A DNA stretch of 41,856 bases from an uncultured Lachnospiraceae bacterium (GTDB lineage Bacteria > Bacillota > Clostridia > Lachnospirales > Lachnospiraceae): positions 1-41,856 of the forward strand of contig CACXMK010000013.1 of NCBI GenBank assembly GCA_902768735.1, read 5' to 3'. The notes under the pieces are model-generated. The model was not told the DNA's origin. It worked only from the letters and a program-made list of their open reading frames with translations, and did no database searches. Positions 7,588 through 17,108 of the stretch are shown here, piece after piece. Within the stretch, counting starts at the first letter, position 1. Every line of letters begins with the position of its first letter. The position numbers were made by a program, and so were the translations under genes.

Positions 7588-9873
7588 ATGAAAACAGAAT
7601 ATATCCGTATAGCGCCGCTGCCGGAGATCCTTGCCCCCGCAGGGAGCAGGAAAGCCTTTCTCGGCGCAATGAAAGCCGGCGCGGACGCTGTCTATCTGGG
7701 CGGTGAGAAATTCGGAGCGAGAGCCTACGCGGAGAATTTTTCGAGAGATGATATCGTAAAGTCCATAAGGGAAGCGCATATCCTCGGCAAAAGAGTATAC
7801 CTGACGCTCAACGTCTTAACGAAAGAGAGCGAGCTTGAGGAAACAGTTGAATTCGCGTCAGATCTGTATGACGAGGGGCTCGACGGAGCGATCGTACAGG
7901 ATATCGGTGTTTTGGCATCGCTGCATGAGAGATGTCCGGGGCTGGCGCTTCATGCGTCCACACAGATGTCAGTGACAAGCGCGGAATCGGTTCGCTTTCT
8001 CAAGGGTATGGGCGTGCGCAGAGTTGTACCCGCCAGGGAACTCTCTCTTTCGGAGATCAAGGCGCTCAAGCGGGAGGAACCCATTGAAGTGGAGAGCTTT
8101 ATCCACGGCGCTATGTGCTACGCTTACTCGGGACGGTGCCTGATGTCGAGCTTTCTCGGCGGCAGGAGCGGAAACCGCGGAAGATGCGCCGGCACTTGCA
8201 GACTTCCCTACCGGATCCTCGACAACACGGGACGCAGCATCCGCCTGCAGAAGGGCCCGGATATGCCGTATCCCCTTTCTATGCGGGATATGTGCGTTCT
8301 GGAGATCCTCCCCGACCTCATCGACGCGGGGATCGACTCGTTCAAAATTGAGGGAAGGATGAAGAGTCCGCATTACGCGGCGGGCGTCACAGCCCTTTAC
8401 AGAAAATATACCGACCGGTACGTGAAATGGGACGCGGACGGCCGGAAGAAGCCCTGGAAGGTCGAGCCGGAGGACATGAAGCAGCTCGCTTCGCTGTATA
8501 TCCGGTCCGATCTCAGCACGGGATACTACTACAGACAAAACGGAAGGGAACTCCTGACGATCGGAAAGCCCGGCTACGCCGGAACGGAGGACAGCCTTCT
8601 ATTACAGATCGAGCAGAAATACCTGCAGGAGATGCCAAAGCGGGAAATCGCAGGCCGTGCCGTTTTCATGCCCGGGGAGCCGGCGGCGCTGACAGTCTTC
8701 ACGCCGGATTCCGCAGAAAACGGAAGCCGCGTTCAGGTGCAGGTCCTGGGAGATATCGTCCAGCCCGCGCAGAAGCGGCCCATGGGATCTGAAGAGATCG
8801 AAAAACGGCTCAGAAAGACAGGCGACTCTATCTTTACTTTTGGGGATCTTTCCGTGGAAGTGCAAGGAGACATCTTCCTGCCGGTGGCTTCCCTGAACGC
8901 GCTGCGCAGGGATGCGATGCAGGCGCTGGAGGAGAAGATCCTCGCAGATACGAATGCGGCAGAGGGAGAGGCGACCGCCTGCGCCGGTTTCCGCAAAGAG
9001 GAGAGCGATACCGGAAGCGCCGTAGGCGCTGGTGTGATGTCTTCCGATCCCATCGAGACGGGAGCCGATATTCCCGAAATATGGGCTGTTGTTACAACAC
9101 TGCCACAGCTGCGGGCGGCGAAGAGATGCGGCGTGAAGAATATCGTCGTTGAAGAGACGCCGCAGCTCACGGAAGTTATGACAGAAGCGGAGCGAGCGGA
9201 GTATTTTGCCGCGCTGCCGCATGTCTTTCGAAAAAACAGCCGGAACGCCGTGAAGAACCTGATCGGAAAAGGGTTCAGAGGCGTCCTCGTGAGAAACCTT
9301 GAGGAGATCACTTTTTTGCGGCAGTGCGGCTACACCGGGCAGGTCATCGCAGACAGCTCGCTCTATCAGTGGAACACTGTCGCAAGGGACATCCTTCTTG
9401 ATCAGTGTGATAAGATAAACCTTGGCTGGGAACTCTCGGGGAGAGACATGCAGCCCCTGCTCAAGGGCGCCGGAAAGAGACAGCTCCTGAATGTATACGG
9501 CCGGATCCCGATGATGATCACAGCCGGCTGCGTGAAAAAGACCGCAGGTGTCTGCAGCCATACGGAGAAGGAGTTCTTCTATCTTGAAGACAGAAAAGGG
9601 ATCCGTTTCCCGGTCCGGTGCATCTGCGGATCCTGCAGCAATGTGATCTACAACAGCCTTCCGCAGTCCCTGCACACGTTTGCGGCGCGGAGAGATCCCA
9701 TAGTCATGGGGGCGGGCGGCTGGCTCTGCACTTTTACGACGGAGAGCGGAGAGGACGCGGAAGCGGTCCTGCGCTGGTATCTGGCGGCGGCAGCGGGCGA
9801 TGCAGCAAAGAGTAACGCGGAGAGTGTTTTCGGGGAGTATACGACCGGACATTACAGAAAAAGCGCGCTCTGA
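7588..9873 (+). CDS. Long U32-family protein (peptidase U32 / RlhA-TrhP-like)
   Basis: The protein has 761 residues from this start. The N-terminal barrel-like domain begins LPEILAPAGS (11-20). The U32 signature ESFIHGAMCYAYSGRC lies at 169-184, and four conserved cysteines (177, 184, 200, 204) probably hold an iron-sulfur cluster. Family members were named as collagenases, but E. coli RlhA and TrhP and B. subtilis TrhP1/P2 are needed for hydroxylation of rRNA or tRNA bases, so an RNA-modification role is more likely than proteolysis. The second half is the extra domain of the long form. The start is uncertain: in-frame TTG 7546 and ATG 7555 also exist, none has a good Shine-Dalgarno, and 7588 gives the family's usual short lead-in. 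Confidence 0.88.
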   Translation: MKTEYIRIAPLPEILAPAGSRKAFLGAMKAGADAVYLGGEKFGARAYAENFSRDDIVKSIREAHILGKRVYLTLNVLTKESELEETVEFASDLYDEGLDGAIVQDIGVLASLHERCPGLALHASTQMSVTSAESVRFLKGMGVRRVVPARELSLSEIKALKREEPIEVESFIHGAMCYAYSGRCLMSSFLGGRSGNRGRCAGTCRLPYRILDNTGRSIRLQKGPDMPYPLSMRDMCVLEILPDLIDAGIDSFKIEGRMKSPHYAAGVTALYRKYTDRYVKWDADGRKKPWKVEPEDMKQLASLYIRSDLSTGYYYRQNGRELLTIGKPGYAGTEDSLLLQIEQKYLQEMPKREIAGRAVFMPGEPAALTVFTPDSAENGSRVQVQVLGDIVQPAQKRPMGSEEIEKRLRKTGDSIFTFGDLSVEVQGDIFLPVASLNALRRDAMQALEEKILADTNAAEGEATACAGFRKEESDTGSAVGAGVMSSDPIETGADIPEIWAVVTTLPQLRAAKRCGVKNIVVEETPQLTEVMTEAERAEYFAALPHVFRKNSRNAVKNLIGKGFRGVLVRNLEEITFLRQCGYTGQVIADSSLYQWNTVARDILLDQCDKINLGWELSGRDMQPLLKGAGKRQLLNVYGRIPMMITAGCVKKTAGVCSHTEKEFFYLEDRKGIRFPVRCICGSCSNVIYNSLPQSLHTFAARRDPIVMGAGGWLCTFTTESGEDAEAVLRWYLAAAAGDAAKSNAESVFGEYTTGHYRKSAL

Positions 9874-9967
9874 CAACGTTTTAAAACGGTTTGAGGAGAA
9901 CGGGTTTATTTACTATTGAATTGTATGGAAAATGGGATTTGGGGAGATAGGAAAGGAAGGTGATGAA

Positions 9968-11479
9968 ATGCAGGCCTATGCAGTCTCCTACAGCAAATAT
10001 CTGATCGCGGCATCGATGCTGCTCTATACTTTCCTGGCTTATGTGGCCCTTCCTTCCGGAAAGGATGTGCGCCGCACGTGCGAGACGCTCCAGCGGCTCT
10101 GCATGGGTGTCTTCACGATCAACGCGTTTTTGACGATGGCCATCCTTGCGAGAGAAGAGAACCTCTTCACGTTCGGACTTCTCCTCCTTGTGCTCACGCT
10201 CGGCGCCGCCTTCCTCTACAGATTCCTGTATAAGAGCGCGAACATGCTGATGATGAACAACATCCTGATGATGCTGAGTATCGGCATAGTGATGATCTCG
10301 AGGATCAACCACCAGAAAGCCCAGAAACAGCTCCTGATCTCTGTTGCGGGCATTGCGTTCATGCTGTTGTTCCCGTTTCTTCGGAACAAGCTGGATTCGC
10401 TGCGGAAGGGAACCTATTTCTACGCGGTCGCAGGAATCGCGGCGCTCGGTGCAGTGCTTTTGCTCGGCGCGATCACGAACGGCTCAAAGATCAGTTTTTC
10501 CATCGCGGGTATTACTTTTCAGCCCAGCGAATTTGTCAAAATACTGTTCATCCTGTTTCTTTCCTGCGCATTATGCGAGGAGAACACGAAGAATCACATC
10601 GCCTTTCTAACGGCGGCGGCAGTTGTCCATGTCGGCATCCTGATGCTGTCAAAGGACCTGGGGGGCGCGTGCATTTTCTTTATCGTCTATCTTGTGATCC
10701 TGTTTTTGTCGACAGGAAAATGGAGATATCTGATCATCGGACTTCTTCTCGGAGCCATCGCAGCGGTGCTCTGTTATTTCCTGTTCGCGCATGTAAGAGT
10801 GAGAGTCCAGGTCCTTTTGGATCCCTGGACCTCCATTGACAGCAACGGATATCAGATCACGCAGTCTCTGTTTGCGATCAGCTTCGGAGGCCTGTTTGGA
10901 GCGGGTCTGATGCAGGGGATGCCTTCGAGTATTCCGTTCGTGGAATCTGACTTTATCTTTGCGGCGATCATTGAGGAGATGGGCCTGATCTTCGGTATCT
11001 GCCTGATCCTTCTGTGCCTCAATGTTTTTACGGATTTCCTGCTCCTTGCAGCGAGCTATTCCAATAAGTTTTACCGGCTGTATACCTTTGGAACGGCGAT
11101 CGCGTTCATTTTCCAGGCATTTTTAACGATCGGCGGTGAAGTGAAGTTTATCCCGCTCACCGGTGTCACGCTCCCTTTGGTCAGCTACGGCGGAAGCTCG
11201 GTGCTCGCCACATTCGTCATGTTCGGCATTGTAGGCGCTATCTTCATGCTTCAGGAGGAGCGGATGGAGAAGTTCCGCATCAGATACGAACAAGAGCACA
11301 GCGGCATTAACAGGGACGAGATGTATGAAAGGTCTCCGGTCCCGAAGGAAGAGAAGGAGATATACAGCGATACGACAATGTCGCGCGATGCGGAGAGAGA
11401 TTTTTACAAAGACTTTAAGGGCGTTCCGATCTACGACCCCGGCAAGGAGTACGAGAACACGAAACACTTTGACATTTGA
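9968..11479 (+). CDS. FtsW/RodA/SpoVE-family peptidoglycan polymerase
   Basis: SEDS proteins are membrane glycosyltransferases that polymerise lipid II together with a partner class B penicillin-binding protein. The 503-residue protein has about ten hydrophobic segments. The catalytic region reads GLFGAGLMQG, then IPFVESDFIFA with the essential aspartate at about residue 328, then IIEEMG. The C-terminal LPLVSYGGSS motif is intact. The last 70 residues are a charged cytoplasmic tail. The start at 9968 is supported by GGAAGGTGAT directly upstream. A PBP gene follows after 24 bases, so the two form a SEDS-bPBP pair, here outside the dcw cluster. Whether it serves elongation, division or sporulation cannot be decided. 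Confidence 0.93.
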   Translation: MQAYAVSYSKYLIAASMLLYTFLAYVALPSGKDVRRTCETLQRLCMGVFTINAFLTMAILAREENLFTFGLLLLVLTLGAAFLYRFLYKSANMLMMNNILMMLSIGIVMISRINHQKAQKQLLISVAGIAFMLLFPFLRNKLDSLRKGTYFYAVAGIAALGAVLLLGAITNGSKISFSIAGITFQPSEFVKILFILFLSCALCEENTKNHIAFLTAAAVVHVGILMLSKDLGGACIFFIVYLVILFLSTGKWRYLIIGLLLGAIAAVLCYFLFAHVRVRVQVLLDPWTSIDSNGYQITQSLFAISFGGLFGAGLMQGMPSSIPFVESDFIFAAIIEEMGLIFGICLILLCLNVFTDFLLLAASYSNKFYRLYTFGTAIAFIFQAFLTIGGEVKFIPLTGVTLPLVSYGGSSVLATFVMFGIVGAIFMLQEERMEKFRIRYEQEHSGINRDEMYERSPVPKEEKEIYSDTTMSRDAERDFYKDFKGVPIYDPGKEYENTKHFDI

Positions 11480-11503
11480 CGTCTGGATCCTGGAGGGCTG
11501 TGT

Positions 11504-13048
11504 ATGTTCAAATCAGTGACAAAACAGAATAGCTCCGCACAAAAGCCGGACAAAAACGCTTCTACGGGCATTTTTGATGTCCCTACGAGATGGGAGAAGC
11601 TTGAAAGAGAGAAAAAAGCGGCGAGGATCCACATCACCTTTTTTGCCGTTTTATTTGCGCTGCTCTTTGGCTGGATGTGCTTTTTCTTCACGCAGACGGC
11701 GATTGAAGACAGGGTTGAGCTTTTTAATAATGATTACAACAAAAGGGACGAACTTCTGGAGACCAGGATCCGCCGGGGAAGGATCTACGCGTCCGACGCG
11801 GAGACAGTGCTCGCTGAGACTACGGCGGAACTTGAGGAGAACGGAACGGTCACACAGACCAGGACGTATCCGTTCGAAAGGATTTACGCTCATACGGTGG
11901 GATACTCCCTGATGGGAGGGAGCGGACTGGAGGAGCACTTCAAATATGAACTTCTCCATTCCAACGTTCCTCTCTCTGACAAGGTCCGCTGCGACAACAA
12001 GAAAGATGCGGACGAGAGACTGTATCCCGGAAACGACCTGATCACGACGCTTGATACGGTCCTGCAGGAAGCCTGCTATGAAGCGATGTCGAACTACGAA
12101 GGAGCGGTGATCGTCACCGAGCCTTCGACAGGACGGATCCTCGCGATGGTCTCGAAGCCCGATTATGATCCTAATACGATCGAGCAGGAGTGGGAAAATC
12201 TCCTTAGCGACAACGAGTCGGGCACTCTTCTCAACAGAGTGACGCAGGGGCTCTATCCGCCCGGCTCCACCTTTAAGATCGTGGACTGCATTGATATCTT
12301 ACAGGAGGACCCGGATATCGTGGAGGACTACAGTTTCACCTGTACCGGCGTTTTCGAGAGCGGCGGGGAGTCCATCCACTGCTACGAATATGAAAAGCAC
12401 GGTGAGATCGACCTTAAGGAGTCCTTTGCAGAGTCGTGCAATTCCTCTTTTGCCAATATCGGCGTGAACCTGATCAGTACCGATTCGATGTCCGCCACAC
12501 TAAAGAGGCTGCTGTTCAACCAGAAGCTTCCATACGAAATGCCTTATGTCCGCAGTTCCATCAACATGCCTGATACCCTCTCCACAGAAGGGATCATGCA
12601 GATGTCCATCGGGCAGGGTACGACCTCAATGACGCCCCTGCACCTGAACATGATCACATCTGCAGTGGCGAACAGCGGAGTGCTCATGAAGCCGCATCTT
12701 GCGGACGAGCTTCGCGACGCCAACGGGCGCACCCTCAAGACGTATGTTCCGGAGGAATACGGCGCACTCATGTCTGCGTCTGTCGCGGAAACGATATCAG
12801 AGTTTATGCGCTCTGTTGTAACGGACGGGACGGCGATGTCCCTCAAGGGCCGCGACTATGAAGCGGCAGGCAAGACGGGAAGCGCGGAGTTTGACAACAA
12901 CAAGAGCTCCCACGCATGGTTTACGGGGTTCGCCCCTTACGACGATCCCAAGATCTGCGTGACCGTTCTGATCGAAGGCAAAGGTATGGGCTCGAGTTAC
13001 GCGGTGCCTGTCGCGGGACGTATCTTCGACGCGTACTTTGCGCGTTAG
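11504..13048 (+). CDS. Class B penicillin-binding protein (peptidoglycan transpeptidase)
   Basis: This is the transpeptidase partner of the SEDS protein upstream. Of its 514 residues, about 42 are cytoplasmic, followed by one membrane anchor (43-64) and a short pedestal domain. The transpeptidase domain has all three active-site motifs: STFK with nucleophile Ser255, SCN (311-313) and KTG (457-459). At this length it resembles compact PbpA-type PBPs that pair with RodA in Actinobacteria more than the larger clostridial PBP2 or FtsI. GGAGGGCTGTGT supplies the ribosome binding site. A hairpin terminator follows. Confidence 0.93.
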   Translation: MFKSVTKQNSSAQKPDKNASTGIFDVPTRWEKLEREKKAARIHITFFAVLFALLFGWMCFFFTQTAIEDRVELFNNDYNKRDELLETRIRRGRIYASDAETVLAETTAELEENGTVTQTRTYPFERIYAHTVGYSLMGGSGLEEHFKYELLHSNVPLSDKVRCDNKKDADERLYPGNDLITTLDTVLQEACYEAMSNYEGAVIVTEPSTGRILAMVSKPDYDPNTIEQEWENLLSDNESGTLLNRVTQGLYPPGSTFKIVDCIDILQEDPDIVEDYSFTCTGVFESGGESIHCYEYEKHGEIDLKESFAESCNSSFANIGVNLISTDSMSATLKRLLFNQKLPYEMPYVRSSINMPDTLSTEGIMQMSIGQGTTSMTPLHLNMITSAVANSGVLMKPHLADELRDANGRTLKTYVPEEYGALMSASVAETISEFMRSVVTDGTAMSLKGRDYEAAGKTGSAEFDNNKSSHAWFTGFAPYDDPKICVTVLIEGKGMGSSYAVPVAGRIFDAYFAR

Positions 13049-13049
13049 C

Positions 13050-13092
13050 AATGAACCATGCGCGGACCTGTCGGCATGGATCATTTACTTTT
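13050..13092 (+). terminator. Terminator after the SEDS-PBP pair
   Basis: AATGAACCATGC (13050-13061) pairs with GCATGGATCATT (13074-13085) with one mismatch, and a T-rich stretch follows. Confidence 0.65.
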
Positions 13093-13105
13093 CGTGTTTT
13101 CAGTC

Positions 13106-13134
13106 TTGCAATTGCTACCGTAACATGATAGTAT
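13106..13134 (+). promoter_or_regulatory. Possible secG promoter
   Basis: TTGCAA and TAGTAT are separated by 17 bases, about 65 bases before the secG start. The -10 matches the consensus at only four positions. TTGACG at 13143 has no -10 at a proper distance. Confidence 0.35.
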
Positions 13135-13199
13135 AGCTTTGTTTGACGCAAGAATTATCGGAATTTTCATTCAATATAACAATTAAAGGTGGTAACAAA

Positions 13200-13439
13200 A
13201 TGAGTGCTCTTCGCTGGATCTTTACGATCGCAATTATTTTGGTAAGTATTGTAATGACAGTCATTATTCTTATGCAGGAAGGAAGGTCTCAGGGACTTGG
13301 CGCGATCAGCGGCGCTGCTGAGACATACTGGGGAAAGAACAAGGGCCGTTCCATGGAAGGATTTCTCGAGAAATTCACTACAGGACTGGTGATCGCTTTC
13401 TTCATTATCGCGATCCTTCTGAATATGAATCTGTTCTGA
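13200..13439 (+). CDS. secG: Preprotein translocase subunit SecG
   Basis: SecG is the small membrane subunit that stimulates SecYEG-dependent export. The 79-residue protein has two membrane helices (about 5-23 and 56-76) with the conserved cytoplasmic loop between them: MQEGRSQGLGAISG, then a stretch containing YWGKNKGRS. A strong AAAGGTGG site lies 7 bases before the ATG. An in-frame ATG 57 bases earlier would add a non-family extension and is rejected. It is followed by its own terminator. In Firmicutes secG usually precedes rnr, smpB and ssrA, as here. Confidence 0.95.
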   Translation: MSALRWIFTIAIILVSIVMTVIILMQEGRSQGLGAISGAAETYWGKNKGRSMEGFLEKFTTGLVIAFFIIAILLNMNLF

Positions 13440-13518
13440 TCGTTGCATTGATCTGAAAGGCCTGTCCCGCCGCATGCGGTGCCGGTCACAGATCTGCAAA
13501 AGATGCTGAATTTCCATG

Positions 13519-13548
13519 CACTCCTGCGAACCATCGCAGGAGTGTTTT
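13519..13548 (+). terminator. secG terminator
   Basis: CACTCCTGCGA and TCGCAGGAGTG form a perfect 11-bp stem around a short loop, followed by TTTT. Confidence 0.9.
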
Positions 13549-13597
13549 CGTTATAAGAGTTTTGTGATAAATAAGGGTTTCATGATAAAGATCTCGT

Positions 13598-13603
13598 TAT
13601 AAT
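13598..13603 (+). promoter_or_regulatory. Possible -10 element of rnr-smpB
   Basis: A perfect TATAAT sits 36 bases before the rnr ATG in an A/T-rich stretch. No convincing -35 lies 16-18 bases upstream, so this is a partial match only. Confidence 0.35.
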
Positions 13604-13638
13604 AGGGGCAGCATCATAAAGATCCCGAAGAACACGAT

Positions 13639-15924
13639 ATGGATCAGGAAAAAATGAGAAGAGAAAGAATGAACGAACAAACTTATATAGGAAAATATGA
13701 CAGCAACAGTCATGGATACGGCTTCGTCGCTGTCGATGGATTCGCGAGAGACCTGTTCATTCCGCAGGGCTGCTCGCACGGTGCCGTCTTCGGCGATACT
13801 GTTGAAGTAAAGATCCTTCGCGGTGAGCTGGATGAGTACGGACTTGACGACGGCCGCGGACGCAGGGCGGAAGCGGAGGTGGTCAGGATCGTAAAACGGG
13901 GCCTGAGTGAGATCGTCGGGACATACCGCTCCTACAGAAAGCCTGTTCAGAAGCAGTATTATCTGGAGGAGGCAGCGAAAGAAACGGCGGCCGGAAAGAA
14001 GTGGAGAAGCGCTATCGTCACGCGCAATATTGCCGGATTCGTGGTGCCGGACCACGCCCGGATCCCTTTCCGCGTCGACATACCCGTAAAGGACCGGAAC
14101 GGCGCTCTGGAAGGGCATAAGGTCGTCACGAAGATCACCCTTTACAACGGAGACGGCAGCGACCCCGTGGGAGAGATCACTGAGATCCTGGGACACATCA
14201 CGGATCCGGGCGTGGATATTCTCTCCTTAGTGAGGAGTTACGGGATCCCGACTAAGTTCCCGGAGGAAGTGATCAGGGAGGCGGAAAAGCTTCCTGACAG
14301 TGTTGATGCGGGCGCCTACAAAAAAAGAAAGGATCTCCGCGCTATTCCCACGGTGACGATCGATGGGGATGACACAAAAGATATCGACGACGCCATCTCT
14401 CTTGTAAGGGAAGGCGATCGTCTGGTGCTTGGCGTCCACATCGCGGACGTGGCGGAATATGTGAAGGAAGGCTCTGCGCTCGACAGGGAAGTATTAAACC
14501 GCGGAACGAGCGTCTATCTCGCAGACCGCGTGATCCCTATGCTTCCGAGAAAGCTTTCCAACGGCATCTGCTCGCTCAATGCGGGCGAGGACAGGCTTGC
14601 GCTGAGCTGTCTCATGACGATCGACGAGAGCGGAGACGTGGCGGAATACGAGATCGCGGAGTCGGTCATCCACGTCGATGCGCGCCTCTCCTATAACGGC
14701 GTAATGCGTTTCTTTACTGAGAAGGACGAGAGCGAGATCGCCGCGTCCCTTGCCTGGCAGGGATACAAGGGCGTAAAGGGGAGAACGCAGGTTATCGCCA
14801 GGATGCTTCGCAGGATGAAGAAGCTGGCATCAGTCCTTCGGGCAAAGAGAGAAAAGAGGGGCTGTGTGGATTTTGACTTTCCGGAAGCTAAGGTCGTACT
14901 GGATGAAAACGGAAAGCCTGTGGAGATCGTCCTTCGCGAGCGGAATGACGCGACAGATCTCATCGAGGACTTCATGATCCTCGCCAACGAAACGGTGGCA
15001 AAACACTGCGTCTTCATGGAGATTCCTTCCGTTTACCGCATCCATGGAGAACCGGTCCTCGACAAGATGAGGGAACTGACGACGGTCCTTAGGGGATTCG
15101 GCTATAAGTTCCATCCCGGACAGGGACAGATCCATCCGTCCCAGATCCGCAACCTGCTTCAGAAGATGGAGGGCAAGCCCGAGGAGACGATGCTTAGCAT
15201 GATGGTCCTGCGGTGCATGCAGAAAGCGCAGTATGCGACAAGCTGTGAGGGACATTTCGGTCTTGCGCTGAGTTATTACTGCCACTTCACGTCTCCGATC
15301 CGCAGATATCCGGACCTTCTTGTGCACAGAAGTCTCAAGTACTGGATACACGGGGAACTGGACGAAGCGGCGATCGACCGCCTGAACCAATATCTTCCCG
15401 GCGCTGCCGCAAGGAGCTCCGAGACGGAGCAGCGCGCCGCGGAAGCAGAGCGCGAGACGATAAAGCTCAAGAAGGCCCAGTTCATGGAAGACAAGGTCGG
15501 AGAGACGTATACCGGCGTTATTTCGGGCATCACTTCGTGGGGGATCTATGTTGAGCTTCCCAACACTGTGGAAGGAATGATCCGGATCAGCGATCTCACA
15601 GATGATTTCTATGAATACGACGAAAAACAGTATATACTGGTAGGAGAGCGCACAGGAAGAAGATATATGCTCGGCCAGAAGATCCGCGTCACGGTAGAAG
15701 GCGCCGACGATGTCAGAAGAACGATCGATTTCGTGCCGGCGAAGGATGCGAAGAGAGAAGACTCGCGAAAGGATGCCTACAGATCTGACAGCAGAAAAGG
15801 CCCTAAGAATAAGAGAGCCGGGAATACGGGCGTCAGGATCAAAGGTATTAAGGGAAAAGCAGGAAATAAGAATTTTTACAAGAAAAGCGGTGTGAAGAGA
15901 AAAGGCAGAAAGGGACGAAGATGA
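13639..15924 (+). CDS. rnr: Ribonuclease R
   Basis: RNase R is a processive 3'-5' exoribonuclease that degrades structured RNA and, with SmpB-tmRNA, the faulty mRNA on stalled ribosomes. The 761-residue protein has N-terminal cold-shock-like domains to about residue 220. The RNB catalytic domain follows, with active-site aspartates in [10 protein letters not shown] (242-251), and then an S1 domain starting near [10 protein letters not shown]. The last 45 residues are Lys/Arg-rich and likely bind RNA or ribosomes. In-frame ATGs at 13654 and 13669 are alternative starts. The 13669 start is preceded by a purine-rich stretch and begins MNEQTYIG. Its stop overlaps the smpB start as ATGA. Confidence 0.95.
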   Translation: MDQEKMRRERMNEQTYIGKYDSNSHGYGFVAVDGFARDLFIPQGCSHGAVFGDTVEVKILRGELDEYGLDDGRGRRAEAEVVRIVKRGLSEIVGTYRSYRKPVQKQYYLEEAAKETAAGKKWRSAIVTRNIAGFVVPDHARIPFRVDIPVKDRNGALEGHKVVTKITLYNGDGSDPVGEITEILGHITDPGVDILSLVRSYGIPTKFPEEVIREAEKLPDSVDAGAYKKRKDLRAIPTVTIDGDDTKDIDDAISLVREGDRLVLGVHIADVAEYVKEGSALDREVLNRGTSVYLADRVIPMLPRKLSNGICSLNAGEDRLALSCLMTIDESGDVAEYEIAESVIHVDARLSYNGVMRFFTEKDESEIAASLAWQGYKGVKGRTQVIARMLRRMKKLASVLRAKREKRGCVDFDFPEAKVVLDENGKPVEIVLRERNDATDLIEDFMILANETVAKHCVFMEIPSVYRIHGEPVLDKMRELTTVLRGFGYKFHPGQGQIHPSQIRNLLQKMEGKPEETMLSMMVLRCMQKAQYATSCEGHFGLALSYYCHFTSPIRRYPDLLVHRSLKYWIHGELDEAAIDRLNQYLPGAAARSSETEQRAAEAERETIKLKKAQFMEDKVGETYTGVISGITSWGIYVELPNTVEGMIRISDLTDDFYEYDEKQYILVGERTGRRYMLGQKIRVTVEGADDVRRTIDFVPAKDAKREDSRKDAYRSDSRKGPKNKRAGNTGVRIKGIKGKAGNKNFYKKSGVKRKGRKGRR

Positions 15925-16394
15925 GCGCCAAAGAAGCGATCAAACTGGTGGCCAATAACAAAAAGGCCTATCACGACTATTTCATAGAGGAGAAGTATGA
16001 GGCCGGCATCGAGCTGTTCGGGACTGAGGTGAAGTCGATCCGTCAGGGAAAATGCAGCATCAAGGAGGCCTATGTCTCTATCGATAACGGTGAAGCTTTC
16101 GTAGAAGGCATGAATATCAGCCCCTATGAAAAGGGCAATATCTTTAACCGCGAGCCGCTCCGGAAGAGACGCCTTCTCCTGCACAAGCGCGAGATCATAA
16201 AACTCGCAGGCCAGGTGCAGGCCAAGGGCTACACATTGATGCCTCTGCAGGTCTACTTCAAGAACGGCCGCGTCAAAGTGGAGATCGGCCTCGCGCGAGG
16301 CAAGAAGCTCTACGATAAGCGCGACGATCTGAGGACAAAAGCGATGAAGCGCGAGATGGAGAGAGACTTCAGGAACAGCCAGGTGAAAATGTGA
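15921..16394 (+). CDS. smpB: SsrA-binding protein SmpB
   Basis: SmpB carries tmRNA into ribosomes stalled without a stop codon and mimics the missing codon-anticodon pair. The 157-residue protein has the typical start of the core ([18 protein letters not shown]), the segment [18 protein letters not shown] and the C-terminal tail ([19 protein letters not shown]) that becomes helical in the mRNA channel. It is translationally coupled to rnr by a four-base overlap. The tmRNA gene lies 156 bases downstream with its own promoter. Confidence 0.97.
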   Translation: MSAKEAIKLVANNKKAYHDYFIEEKYEAGIELFGTEVKSIRQGKCSIKEAYVSIDNGEAFVEGMNISPYEKGNIFNREPLRKRRLLLHKREIIKLAGQVQAKGYTLMPLQVYFKNGRVKVEIGLARGKKLYDKRDDLRTKAMKREMERDFRNSQVKM

Positions 16395-16434
16395 GAGACC
16401 TCCGCCGGCTCTGAGTCAGGGGGACGGACGCTCT

Positions 16435-16549
16435 GTCTCATCTGCATCAAACCGCCGGTTTAAAACGGTTGACACCGCTTGGCAGTATTCTATAATAATA
16501 GATACAAAGAGAGGGCTGCCATGCAGCCCGGTCTCATTTGCATCATACC
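16435..16549 (+). repeat. Imperfect 19-bp direct repeat flanking the tmRNA promoter
   Basis: GTCTCATCTGCATCAAACC (16435-16453) and GTCTCATTTGCATCATACC (16531-16549) match at 17 of 19 bases. They lie 96 bases apart, one before the promoter and one touching the mature 5' end of tmRNA. This may reflect a local duplication. Confidence 0.7.
16469..16496 (+). promoter_or_regulatory. Strong sigma-A promoter of ssrA
   Basis: A perfect TTGACA (16469-16474) and a perfect TATAAT (16491-16496) are separated by 16 bases. Transcription would start near 16503, leaving a leader of about 48 bases that contains the hairpin GGGCTGC/GCAGCCC and must be removed by processing. Confidence 0.85.
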
Positions 16550-16550
16550 C

Positions 16551-16896
16551 GGGTTAGTAAAGGTTTCGACAGGGGTCATGCAGGTGGAGAAGCTACCCGA
16601 CGCCGATCGTCAAACGGCACAATTAAAAATAAACGCTAACGATAGAGTAGCACTGGCGGCTTAATTGCCACCCGTCGTCTGGAGGACACCCGCATCCTGC
16701 AGCTCCGGCGTCATGAAAGCGGGAAACGACACGGGGTAAGCTTTGCCCCCGCGGGCGTATCATGAAGCTACTAAAGCCGATGGATTGACTGTTTTCCATC
16801 GGCGGAGGGAATGGGAGTGATCCGGAAAAACCGTCTGTGGTAGGAGAAGGACATTGAATTGGCTTTTGGACAGGGGTTCGATTCCCCTCTAATCCA
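16551..16896 (+). ncRNA. ssrA: Transfer-messenger RNA (tmRNA)
   Basis: tmRNA rescues stalled ribosomes and tags the nascent protein for proteolysis. The 5' end GGGTTAG pairs with CTAATCC at 16889-16895 (one G:U) to close the alanine acceptor stem. The T-arm AGGGG, TTCGATT, CCCCT is at 16872-16888, and the conserved AAAGGTTTCGACAGGGG follows the 5' end. The tag frame resumes at GCT 16635 and reads ANDRVALAA before TAA at 16662-16664, so the full tag would be A-ANDRVALAA, ending in the ClpXP-recognised LAA. The region between the tag and the 3' end has the GC-rich pseudoknot segments. CCA is not encoded after the discriminator A. Confidence 0.96.
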
Positions 16897-16903
16897 GACT
16901 CAA

Positions 16904-16947
16904 AGGCGCTGCGTCAGGGCAACCTGGCGCGGCGTCTTCTCTTTATC
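16904..16947 (+). terminator. tmRNA terminator
   Basis: GGCGCTGCGTCAGG and CCTGGCGCGGCGTC form a 14-pair stem with two wobbles around a GCAA loop, followed by TTCTCTTTA. Confidence 0.8.
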
Positions 16948-17108
16948 ATAATTATGATTTTCGTAAGATTATCCGAAGATTTACGTTCTTTTATTCATAC
17001 GGGAGATATGGGATAATCAGAATATAGAAAAGATCTGATCGCGAACAGAACAAGGAGTATCAGTTGGATCATAAACATTGTTTCAGGTATGATCGGGAGG
17101 TACGGATC

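Noticed and set aside
9877-9891. CGTTTTAAAACG palindrome, sharing TTTAAAACGGTT with the tmRNA promoter region (16459-16470)
   Set aside because: Twelve shared bases in two A/T-rich upstream regions may be chance, and no -10 stands at a proper distance from the first copy.
16479-16664. 61-codon plus-strand open frame
   Set aside because: It runs through the tmRNA leader and ends at the tag stop codon. Only the last nine codons before the stop, the tag itself, are translated.
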